Source: Nemophila menziesii
Lineage: Eukaryota; Streptophyta; Magnoliopsida; Boraginales; Hydrophyllaceae
DNA: 64,000 nt
Direction of reading: 5' to 3'
NCBI GenBank assembly: GCA_029959085.1
Contig: JARWIR010000014.1
Span: 11,578,001-11,642,000, forward strand
Shown: one piece after another, positions 23,343-34,543 of the stretch
Layout of the letters: every line of letters starts with the position of its first letter
Numbering within the stretch: position 1 is the stretch's first letter
Position numbers and translations under genes: made by a program
The notes under the pieces: generated by a model
Told to the model about the DNA's origin: nothing
The model's input: the letters and a program-made list of their open reading frames with translations, nothing else
Databases searched by the model: none

Positions 23343-24870
23343 CTTAGATGGCGAAGCTATCTGTCGGTCCCAGAAGGCCCAACGCACTCAAAAAACATAT
23401 ATTATGTGCCCCATTCTGAGAAAGTATGCAAAAGTTAGCAAAAATCCTTCGGGGAACTTCAAAAACCATAAAAACGGTTTGCAACGTGTTTGGATGATAG
23501 AAACAAGCCAAAATCTTCACTTTATTTTTATTTCCGTGGTTAGGGTTCACTGATTAAGGTTATGTGATTATGGTATAAGGTTTAGTGTTTAGGGTTTGGG
23601 GTTTCTGGTTACGGTTTATTGTTAGAGTTTATGGTTAGTGTTTAGGGCTTATGGTGATGGATTAGGTGTAGGTTATAGGGTTAAGGTTTTGTGTTTATGG
23701 TTTAGGGTATAACGTTAGAGACTTTAGAAATTAGGGTTGAATGTTATGAGTGGTAAAACCCTAACTGAGCCAAAATACGATATCCTAAAATAGAATATTA
23801 AAAACAGCCTAAAAGTCAATAAAACACATCTCAACACGTAAAACAGATCATCTTAGATGGCGAAGTTATATGTCTGTTCCAGAAGGCCCAACGCACTCAA
23901 AAAACATATATTATGTGCCCCATTCTGATAAAGTATGCTAAAGTTAGCAGAAATCCTTCGGGGAACTTCAAAAACCTTAAAAACGGTTTGCAACGTGTTT
24001 GGATGATAGAAACAAGCCAAAATCTTCACGTTATTATCCTTTCCGTGGTTAGGGTTCAGTGACTAAGGTTATGTGATTAGGGTATAAGGTTTAGTGTTTA
24101 GGGTTTGGGGTTTCTGGTTACGGTTTATTGTTAGAGTTTATGGTTAGTATTTAGGCCTTATGGTGATGGATTAGGTGTAGGTTATATGGTTAAGGTTTTG
24201 TGTTTATGGTTTAGGGTATAACGTTAGAGACTTTAGAAATTAAGGTCGAATGTTACGGTTGGTAAAACCCTAACTGAGCCAAAATAAGATATCCTAAAAT
24301 AGAATATTAAAAACAACCTAAAAGTCAATAAAACACATCTCAACACGTAAAACAGATCATCTTAGATGGCGAAGTTATATGTCAGTTCCAGAAGGCCCGA
24401 CGCACTCAAAAAACATATATTATGTGCCCCATTCTGAGAAAGTATGCGAAAGTTAGCAGAAATCCTTCGGGGAACTTCAAAAACCTTAAAAACGGTTTGC
24501 AACGTGTTTGGATGATAGAAACAAGCAAAAATCTTCACGTTATTATCCTTTCCGTGGTTAGGGTTCAGTGACTAAGGTTATGTGATTATGGTAAAAGGTT
24601 TAGTGTTTAGGCTTTGGGGTTTTCTGGCTACGGTTTATTGTTAGAGTTTATGGTTAGTGTTTAGGGCCTATGGTGATGGATTAGGTGTAGGTTATAGGGT
24701 TAAGGTTTTGTGTTTATGGTTTAGGGTATAACGTTAGAGACTTTAGAAATTAGGGTTGAATGTTATGGTTGGTAAAACCCTAACTGAGCCAAAATACGAT
24801 ATCCTAAAATAGAATATTAAAAACAACCTAAAAGTCAATAAAACACATCTCAACACGTAAAACCGATCAT
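23343..24870 (+). repeat. HOR domain 2, copy 6
   Basis: Monomers 23343, 23852, 24361. C' is 510 bp with one extra T in GGGGTTTTCTGG and carries GTGTTTAGGGCCTATGG. Both variants recur in copy 7. Confidence 0.9.
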
Positions 24871-26398
24871 CTTAGATGGCGAAGCTATCTGTCGGTCCCA
24901 GAAGGCCCAACGCACTCAAAAAACATATATTATGTGCCCCATTCTGAGAAAGTATGCGAAAGTTAGCAAAAATCCTTCGGGGAACTTCAAAAACCATAAA
25001 AACGGTTTGCAACGTGTTTGGATGATAGAAACAAGCCAAAATCTTCACTTTATTTTTATTTCCGTGGTTAGGGTTCACTGATTAAGGTTATGTGATTATG
25101 GTATAAGGTTTAGTGTTTAGGGTTTGGGGTTTCTGGTTACGGTTTATTGTTAGAGTTTATGGTTAGTGTTTAGGGCTTATGGTGATGGATTAGGTGTAGG
25201 TTATAGGGTTAAGGTTTTGTGTTTATGGTTTAGGGTATAACGTTAGAGACTTTAGAAATTAGGGTTGAATGTTATGAGTGGTAAAACCCTAACTGAGCCA
25301 AAATACGATATCCTAAAATAGAATATTAAAAACAGCCTAAAAGTCAATAAAACACATCTCAACACGTAAAACAGATCATCTTAGATGGCGAAGTTATATG
25401 TCTGTTCCAGAAGGCCCAACGCACTCAAAAAACATATATTATGTGCCCCATTCTGATAAAGTATGCTAAAGTTAGCAGAAATCCTTCGGGGAACTTCAAA
25501 AACCTTAAAAATGGTTTGCAACGTGTTTGGATGATAGAAACAAGCCAAAATCTTCACGTTATTATCCTTTCCGTGGTTAGGGTTCAGTGACTAAGGTTAT
25601 GTGATTAGGGTATAAGGTTTAGTGTTTAGGGTTTGGGGTTTCTGGTTACGGTTTATTGTTAGAGTTTATGGTTAGTATTTAGGCCTTATGGTGATGGATT
25701 AGGTGTAGGTTATATGGTTAAGGTTTTGTGTTTATGGTTTAGGGTATAACGTTAGAGACTTTAGAAATTAAGGTCGAATGTTACGGTTGGTAAAACCCTA
25801 ACTGAGCCAAAATAAGATATCCTAAAATAGAATATTAAAAACAACCTAAAAGTCAATAAAACACATCTCAACACGTAAAACAGATCATCTTAGATGGCGA
25901 AGTTATATGTCAGTTCCAGAAGGCCCGACGCACTCAAAAAACATATATTATGTGCCCCATTCTGAGAAAGTATGCGAAAGTTAGCAGAAATCCTTCGGGG
26001 AACTTCAAAAACCTTAAAAACGGTTTGCAACGTGTTTGGATGATAGAAACAAGCAAAAATCTTCACGTTATTATCCTTTCCGTGGTTAGGGTTCAGTGAC
26101 TAAGGTTATGTGATTATGGTAAAAGGTTTAGTGTTTAGGCTTTGGGGTTTTCTGGCTACGGTTTATTGTTAGAGTTTATGGTTAGTGTTTAGGGCCTATG
26201 GTGATGGATTAGGTGTAGGTTATAGGGTTAAGGTTTTGTGTTTATGGTTTAGGGTATAACGTTAGAGACTTTAGAAATTAGGGTTGAATGTTATGGTTGG
26301 TAAAACCCTAACTGAGCCAAAATACGATATCCTAAAATAGAATATTAAAAACAACCTAAAAGTCAATAAAACACATCTCAACACGTAAAACCGATCAT
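24871..26398 (+). repeat. HOR domain 2, copy 7 (right edge)
   Basis: Monomers 24871, 25380, 25889. C' (510 bp) repeats the extra T and GGGCCTATGG of the previous copy, 1,528 bp upstream. The next monomer (26399) is an A'/B' hybrid that ends the regular trimer. Confidence 0.9.
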
Positions 26399-26907
26399 CT
26401 TAGATGGCGAAGCTATCTGTCGGTCCCAGAAGGCCCAACGCACTCAAAAAACATATATTATGTGCCCCATTCTGAGAAAGTATGCGAAAGTTAGCAAAAA
26501 TCCTTCGGGGAACTTCAAAAACCATAAAAACGGTTTGCAACGTGTTTGGATGATAGAAACAAGCCAAAATCTTCACTTTATTTTTATTTCCGTGGTTAGG
26601 GTTCACTGATTAAGGTTATGTGATTATGGTATAAGGTTTAGTGTTTAGGGTTTGGGGTTTCTGGTTACGGTTTATTGTTAGAGTTTATGGTTAGTGTTTA
26701 GGGCTTATGGTGATGGATTAGGTGTAGGTTATATGGTTAAGGTTTTGTGTTTATGGTTTAGGGTATAACGTTAGAGACTTTAGAAATTAAGGTCGAATGT
26801 TACGGTTGGTAAAACCCTAACTGAGCCAAAATAAGATATCCTAAAATAGAATATTAAAAACAGCCTAAAAGTTAATAAAACACATCTCAACACGTAAAAC
26901 AGATCAT
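26399..26907 (+). repeat. Hybrid monomer, A' left part with B' right part
   Basis: Up to about 26705 this monomer is A' (GAAGCTATCTGTCGG, CCATAAAAACGG, CACTTTATTTTTATTT, TTAGTGTTTAGGGCTT). From about 26731 it is B' (GTTATATGGTTAAGG, TTAAGGTCGAATGTTACGG, AAAATAAGATATCC), and the last part returns to CAGCCTAAAAG. This fits a crossover or conversion tract with the switch between about 26705 and 26731, and it explains the loss of a full monomer from the local HOR. Confidence 0.82.
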
Positions 26908-29900
26908 CTTAGATGGCGAAGTTATATGTCAGTTCCAGAAGGCCCGACGCACTCAAAAAACATATATTATGTGCCCCATTCTGAGAAAGTATGCGAAAGT
27001 TAGCAGAAATCCTTCGGGGAACTTCAAAAACCTTAAAAACGGTTTGCAACGTGTTTGGATGATAGAAACAAGCAAAAATCTTCACGTTATTATCCTTTCC
27101 GTGGTTAGGGTTCAGTGACTAAGGTTATGTGATTATGGTAAAAGGTTTAGTGTTTAGGCTTTGGGGTTTCTGGCTACGGTTTATTGTTAGAGTTTATGGT
27201 TAGTATTTAGGGCTTATGGTGATGGATTAGGTGTAGGTTATAGGGTTAAGGTTTTGTGTTTATGGTTTAGGGTATAACGTTAGAGACTTTAGAAATTAGG
27301 GTTGAATGTTATGGTTGGTAAAACCCTAACTGAGCCAAAATACGATATCCTAAAATAGAATATTAAAAACAACCTAAAAGTCAATAAAACACATCTCAAC
27401 ACGTAAAACCGATCATCTTAGATGGCGAAGCTATCTGTCGGTCCCAGAAGGCCCAACGCACTCAAAAAACATATATTATGTGCCCCATTCTGAGAAAGTA
27501 TGCGAAAGTTAGCAAAAATCCTTCGGGGAACTTCAAAAACCATAAAAACGGTTTGCAACGTGTTTGGATGATAGAAACAAGCCAAAATCTTCACTTTATT
27601 TTTATTTCCGTGGTTAGGGTTCACTGATTAGGGTTATGTGATTATGGTATAAGGTTTAGTGTTTAGGGTTTGGGGTTTCTGGTTACGGTTTATTGTTAGA
27701 GTTTATGGTTAGTGTTTAGGGCTTATGGTGATGGATTAGGTGTAGGTTATAGGGTTAAGGTTTTGTGTTTATGGTTTGGGGTATAACGTTAGAGACTTTA
27801 GAAATTAGGGTTGAATGTTAAGAGTGGTAAAACCCTAACTGAGCCAAAATACGATATCCTAAAATAGAATATTAAAAACAGCCTAAAAGTCAATAAAACA
27901 CATCTCAACACGTAAAACAGATCATCTTAGATGGCGAAGTTATATGTCTGTTCCAGAAGGCCCAACGCACTCAAAAAACATATATTATGTGCCCCATTCT
28001 GAGAAAGTATGCGAAAGTTAGCCGAAATCCTTCGGGGAACTTCAAAAACTTTAAAAACGGTTTGCAACGTGTTTGGATGATAGAAACAAGCCAAAATCTT
28101 CACGTTATTATCCTTTCCGTGGTTAGGGTTCAGTGACTAAGGTTATGTGATTAGGGTATAAGGTTTAGTGTTTAGGGTTTGGGGTTTCTGGTTACGGTTT
28201 ATTGTTAGAGTTTATGGTTAGTATTTAGGCCTTATGGTGATGGATTAGGTGTAGGTTATATGGTTAAGGTTTTGTGTTTATGGTTTAGGGTATAACGTTA
28301 GAGACTTTAGAAATTAAGGTTGAATGTTATGGTTGGTAAAACCCTAACTGAGCCAAAATAAGATATCCTAAAATAGAATATTAAAAACAACCTAAAAGTC
28401 AATAAAACACATCTCAACACGTAAAACAGATCATCTTAGATGGCGAAGTTATATGTCAGTTCCAGAAGGCCCAACGCACTCAAAAAACATATATTATGTG
28501 CCCCATTCTGAGAAAGTATGCGAAAGTTAGCAAAAATCCTTCGGGGAACTTCAAAAACCATAAAAACGGTTTGCAACGTGTTTGGATGATAGAAACAAGC
28601 CAAAATCTTCACTTTATTTTTATTTCCGTGGTTAGGGTTCACTGATTAAGGTTATGTGATTATGGTATAAGGTTTAGTGTTTAGGGTTTGGGGTTTCTGG
28701 TTACGGTTTATTGTTAGAGTTTATGGTTAGTGTTTAGGGCTTATGGTGATGGATTAGGTGTAGGTTATAGGGTTAAGGTTTTGTGTTTATGGTTTAGGGT
28801 ATAACGTTAGAGACTTTAGAAATTAGGGTTGAATGTTATGAGTGGTAAAACCCTAACTGAGCCAAAATACGATATCCTAAAATAGAATATTAAAAACAGC
28901 CTAAAAGTCAATAAAACACATCTCAACACGTAAAACAGATCATCTTAGATGGCGAAGTTATATGTCTGTTCCAGAAGGCCCAACGCACTCAAAAAACATA
29001 TATTATGTGCCCCATTCTGAGAAAGTATGCGAAAGTTAGCAGAAATCCTTCGGGGAACTTCAAAAACCTTAAAAACGGTTTGCAACTTGTTTGGATGATA
29101 GAAACAAGCCAAAATCTTCACGTTATTATCCTTTCCGTGGTTAGGGTTCAGTGACTAAGGTTATGTGATTAGGGTATAAGGTTTAGTGTTTAGGGTTTGG
29201 GGTTTCTGGTTACGGTTTATTGTTAGAGTTTATGGTTAGTATTTAGGCCTTATGGTGATGGATTAGGTGTAGGTTATATGGTTAAGGTTTTGTGTTTATA
29301 GTTTAGGGTATAACGTTAGAGACTTTAGAAATTAAGGTCGAATGTTACGGTTGGTAAAATCCTAACTGAGCCAAAATAAGATATCTTAAAATAGAATATT
29401 AAAAACAACCTAAAAGTCAATAAAACACATCTCAAAACGTAAAACAGATCATCTTAGATGGCGAAGTTATATGTCAGTTCCAGAAGGCCCGACGCACTCA
29501 AAAAACATATATTATGTGCCCCATTCTGAGAAAGTATGCGAAAGTTAGCAAAAATCCTTCGGGGAACTTCAAAAACCTTAAAAACGGTTTGCAACATGTT
29601 TGGATGATAGAAACAAGCAAAAATCTTCACGTTATTATCCTTTCCGTGGTTAGGGTTCAGTGACTAAGGTTATGTGATTATGGTAAAAGGTTTAGTGTTT
29701 AGGCTTTGGGGTTTTCTGGCTACGGTTTATTGTTAGAGTTTATGGTTAGTATTTAGGGCTTATGGTTATGGATTAGGTGTAGGTTATAGGGTTAAGGTTT
29801 TGTGTTTATGGTTTAGGGTATAACGTTAGAGACTTTAGAAATTAGGGTTGAATGTTATGGTTGGTAAAACCCTAACTGAGCCAAAATACGATATCCTAAA

Positions 29901-29962
29901 ATAGAATATTAAAAACAAACTAAAAGTCAATAAAACACATCTCAACACGTAAAACAGATCAT

Positions 29963-30471
29963 CTTAGATGGCGAAGCGATCTGTCGGTCCCAGAAGGCCC
30001 AACACACTCAAAAAACATATATTATGTGCCCCATTCTGAGAAAGTATGCGAAAGTTAGCAGAAATCCTTCGGGGAACTTCAAAAACCATAAAAACGGTTT
30101 GCAACGTGTTTGGATGATAGAAACAAGCCAAAATCTTCACTTTATTTTTATTTCCGTGGTTAGGGTTCACTGATTAAGGTTATGTGATTATGGTATAAGG
30201 TTTAGTGTTTAGGGTTTGGGGTTTCTGGTTACGGTTTATTGTTAGAGTTTATGGTTAGTATTTAGGCCTTATGGTGATGGATTAGGTGTAGGTTATATGG
30301 TTAAGGTTTTGTGTTTATGGTTTAGGGTATAACGTTATAGACTTTAGAAATTAAGGTCGAATGTTACGGTTGGTAAAACCCTAACTGAGCCAAAATACGA
30401 TATCCTAAAATAGAATATTTAAAACAGCCTAAAAGTCAATAAAACACATCTCAACACGTAAAACAAATCAT
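29963..30471 (+). repeat. Second A/B hybrid monomer
   Basis: The left half is A-type (GAAGCGATCTGTCGGTCCC, CCATAAAAACGG, CACTTTATTTTTATTT). The right half is B-type (TTAGTATTTAGGCC, GTTATATGG, TTAAGGTCGAATGTTACGG). Unlike 26399 it has ATACGATATCC near the end, and the switch lies earlier, before TTAGTATTTAGGCC (about 30255). It may be an independent exchange or a re-copied, further converted version of the hybrid at 26399. Confidence 0.78.
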
Positions 30472-33016
30472 CTTAGATGGTGAAGTTATATGTCTGTTCC
30501 AGAAGGCCCAACACACTCAAAAAACATATATTATGTGCCCCATTCTGAGAAAGTATGCGAAAGTTAGCAGAAATCCTTCGGGGAACTTCAAAAACTTTAA
30601 AAACGGTTTGCAACGTGTTTGGATGATAGAAACAAGCCAAAATCTTCACGTTATTATCCTTTCCGTGGTTAGGGTTCAGTGACTAAGGTTATGTGATTAG
30701 GGTATAAGGTTTAGTGTTTAGGGTTTGGGGTTTCTGGTTACGGTTTATTGTTAGAGTTTATGGTTAGTATTTAGGCCTTATGGTGATGGATTAGGTGTAG
30801 GTTATATGGTTAAGGTTTTGTGTTTATGGTTTAGGGTATAACGTTAGAGACTTTAGAAATTAAGGTTGAATGTTATGGTTGGTAAAACCCTAACTGAGCC
30901 AAAATAAGATATCCTAAAATAGAATATTAAAAACAACCTAAAAGTCAATAAAACACATCTCAACACGTAAAACAGATCATCTTAGATGGCGAAGTTATAT
31001 GTCAGTTCCAGAAGGCCCGACGCACTCAAAAAACATATATTATGTGCCCCATTCTGAGAAAGTATGCGAAAGTTAGCAAAAATCCTTCGGGGAACTTCAA
31101 AAACCATAAAAACGGTTTGCAACGTGTTTGGATGATAGAAACAAGCCAAAATCTTCACTTTATTTTTATTTCCGTGGTTAGGGTTCACTGATTAAGGTTA
31201 TGTGATTATGGTATAAGGTTTAGTGTTTAGGGTTTGGGGTTTCTGGTTACGGTTTATTGTTAGAGTTTATGGTTAGTGTTTAGGCCTTATGGTGATGGAT
31301 TAGGTGTAGGTTATAGGGTTAAGGTTTTGTGTTTATGGTTTAGGGTATAACGTTAGAGACTTTAGAAATTAGGGTTGAATGTTATGAGTGGTAAAACCCT
31401 AATTGAGCCAAAATACGATATCCTAAAATAGAATATTAAAAACAGCCTAAAAGTCAATAAAACACATCTCAACACGTAAAACAGATCATCTTAGATGGCG
31501 AAGTTATATGTCTGTTCCAGAAGGCCCAACGCACTCAAAAAACATATATTATGTGCCCCATTCTGAGAAAGTATGCGAAAGTTAGCAGAAATCCTTCGGG
31601 GAACTTCAAAAACCTTAAAAACGGTTTGCAACGTGTTTGGATGATAGAAACAAGCCAAAATCTTCACGTTATTATCCTTTCCGTGGTTAGGGTTCAGTGA
31701 CTAAGGTTATGTGATTAGGGTATAAGGTTTAGTGTTTAGGGTTTGGGGTTTCTGGTTACGGTTTATTGTTAGAGTTTATGGTTAGTATTTAGGCCTTATG
31801 GTGATGGATTAGGTGTAGGTTATATGGTTAAGGTTTTGTGTTTATGGTTTAGGGTATAACGTTAGAGACTTTAGAAATTAAGGTCGAATGTTACGGTTGG
31901 TAAAACCCTAACTGAGCCAAAATAAGATATCCTAAAATAGAATATTAAAAACAACCTAAAAGTCAATAAAACACATCTCAACACGTAAAACAGATCATCT
32001 TAGATGGCGAAGTTATATGTCAGTTCCAGAAGGATCGACGCACTCAAAAAACATATATTATGTGCCCCATTCTGAGAAAGTATGCGAAAGTTAGCAGAAA
32101 TCCTTCGGGGAACTTCAAAAACCTTAAAAACGGTTTGCAACGTGTTTGGATGATAGAAACAAGCAAAAATCTTCACGTTATTATCCTTTCCGTGGTTAGG
32201 GTTCAGTGACTAAGGTTATGTGATTATGGTAAAAGGTTTAGTGTTTAGGGTTTGGGGTTTCTGGCTACGGTTTATTGTTAGAGTTTATGGTTAGTATTTA
32301 GGGCTTATGGTGATGGATTAAGTGTAGGTAATAGGGTTAAGGTTTTGTGTTTATGGTTTAGGGTATAACGTTAGAGACTTTAGAAATCAGGGTTGAATGT
32401 TATGGTTGGTAAAACCCTAACTGAGCCAAAATACGATATCCTAAAATAGAATATTAAAAACAACCTAAAAGTCAATAAAACACATCTCAACACGTAAAAC
32501 AGATCATCTTAGATGGCGAAGCAATCTGTCGGTCCCAGAAGGCCCAACGCACTCAAAAAACATATATTATGTGCCCCATTCTGAGAAAGTATGCGAAAGT
32601 TAGCAAAAATCCTTCGGGGAACTTCAAAAACCATAAAAACGGTTTGCAACGTGTTTGGATGATAGAAACAAGCCAAAATCTTCACTTTATTTTTATTTCC
32701 GTGGTTAGGGTTCACTGATTAAGGTTATGTGATTATGGTATAAGGTTTAGTGTTTAGGGTTTGGGGTTTCTGGTTACGGTTTATTGTTAGAGTTTATGGT
32801 TAGTGTTTAGGGCTTATGGTGATGGATTAGGTGTAGGTTATAGGGTTAAGGTTTTGTGTTTATGGTTTAGGGTATAACGTTAGAGACTTTAGAAATTAGG
32901 GTTGAATGTTATGGTTGGTAAAACCCTAACTGAGCCAAAATACGATATCCTAAAATAGAATATTAAAAACAACCTAAAAGTCAATAAAACACATCTCAAC
33001 ACATAAAACAGATCAT

Positions 33017-34543
33017 CTTAGATAACGAAGTTATATGTCAGTTCCAGAAGGCCCGACGCACTCAAAAAACATATATTATGTGCCCCATTCTGAGAAAGTA
33101 TTCGAAAGTTAGCAGAAATCCTTAGGGGAACTTCAAAAACCTTAAAAACGGTTTGCAAAGTGTTTGGATGATAGAAACAAGCCAAAATCTTCACGTTATT
33201 ATCATTTCCATGGTTAGGGTTCACTGATTAAGGTTTTTGGATTAGGGTATAAGGTTTAGTGTTTAGGGTTTGGGGTTTCTGGTTACGGTTTATTGTTCGA
33301 GTTTATGGTTAGTATTTAGGCCTTATGGTGATGGATTAGGTGTAGGTTATAGGGTTAAGGTTTTGTGTTTATGGTTTAGGGTATAACGTTAGAGACTTTA
33401 GAAATTAGGGTTGAATGTTATGGTTGGTAAAACCCTAACTGAGCCAAAATACGATATCCTAAAATAGAATATTAAAAACAACCTAAAAGTCAATAAAACA
33501 CAACTCAACACGTAAAACAGATCATCTTAGATGGCGAAGTTATATGTCAGTTCCAGAAGGCCCGACGCACTCAAAAAACATATATTATGTGCCCCATTCT
33601 GAGAAAGTATGCGAAAGTTAGCAGAAATCCTTCGGGGAACTTCAAAAACCTTAAAAACGGTTTGCAACGTGTTTGGATGATAGAAACAAGCAAAAATCTT
33701 CACGTTATTATCCTTTCCGTGGTTAGGGTTCAGTGACTAAGGTTATGTGATTATGGTATAAGGTTTAGGTTTTAGGGTTTGGGGTTTCTGGCTACGGTTT
33801 ATTGTTAGAGTTTATGGTTAGTATTTAGGGCTTATGGTGATGGATTAGGTGTAGGTTATAGGGTTAAGGTTTTGTGTTTATGGTTTAGGGTATAACGTTA
33901 GAGACTTTAGAAATTAGGGTTGAATGTTATGGTTGGTAAAACCCTAACTGAGCCAAAATACGATATCCTAAAATAGAATATTAAAAACAACCTAAAAGTC
34001 AATAAAACACATCTCAACACGTAAAACAGATCATCTTAGATAACGAAGATATATGTCAGTTCCAGAAGGCCCGACGCACTCAAAAAACATATATTATGTG
34101 CCCCATTCTGAGAAAGTATGCGAAAGTTAGCAGAAATCCTTAGGGGAACTTCAAAAACCTTAAAAACGGTTTGCAACGTGTTTGGATTTTAGAAACAAGC
34201 CAAAATTTTCACGTTATTATCCTTTCCGTGGTTAGGGTTCAGTGACTAAGGTTATGTGATTATGGTATAAGGTTTAGTTTTTAGGGTTTGGGGTTTCAGG
34301 CTACGGTTTATTGTTAGAGTTTATGGTTAGTATTTAGGGCTTATGGTGATGGATTAGGTGTAGGTTATAGGGTTAAGGTTTTGTGTTTATGGTTTAGGGT
34401 ATAACGTTAGAGACTTTAGAAATTAGGGTTGAATGTTATGGTTTGTAAAACCCTAACTGAGCCAAAATACGATATCCTAAAATAGAATATTAAAAACAAC
34501 CTAAAAGTCAATAAAACACATCTCAACACGTAAATCCGATCAT
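33017..34543 (+). repeat. Three-monomer block, copy 1 of a 4,071-bp-offset pair
   Basis: Monomers 33017, 33526 and 34035 match 37088, 37597 and 38106 in many private variants: AGTATTCGAAAG with CCTTAGGGG in the first; the tail ACAACTCAACACG leading into the second, with CAAGCAAAAATC and GGTTTAGGTTTTAGGG; GATAACGAAGATATATGTC, GGATTTTAGAAAC, AAAATTTTCACG and TTTAGTTTTTAGGG in the third. The offset is 4,071 bp, or 8 monomers. Confidence 0.9.

Larger units (their letters stand above)
15713..26398 (+). repeat. Trimeric HOR domain 2 (~1,527 bp, 7 copies)
   Basis: Twenty-one monomers repeat in order A', B', C'. A' starts GAAGCCATCTGTCGGTCCC or GAAGCTATCTGTCGGTCCC and has CACTTTATTTTTATTT. B' starts TATGTCTGTTCC and has GATAAAGTATGCTAAAG, GATTAGGGTATAAGG, TTAAGGTCGAATG and AAAATAAGATATCC. 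C' has CAAGCAAAAATC, GGTAAAAGG, TTAGGCTTTGGGG and CTGGCTACGG. Copies start at 15713, 17240, 18764, 20290, 21816, 23343 and 24871. The HOR differs in all three members from domain 1, so it arose separately from the same pool of subtypes. Confidence 0.93.
26399..33016 (+). repeat. Pentameric (3+2) transition domain, 13 monomers
   Basis: Monomers start at 26399, 26908, 27417, 27926, 28435, 28944, 29453, 29963, 30472, 30981, 31490, 31999 and 32508. A-type copies sit at 26399, 27417, 28435, 29963, 30981 and 32508, so spacing alternates between about 1,018 bp (2 monomers) and about 1,528 bp (3 monomers). 26908-29452 matches 29453 onward with an offset of about 2,546 bp: 27926 and 30472 both have AACTTTAAAAACGG and TTAAGGTTGAATG, and 28435 and 30981 are matching A copies. 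Two monomers (26399, 29963) are A/B hybrids. Confidence 0.85.
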
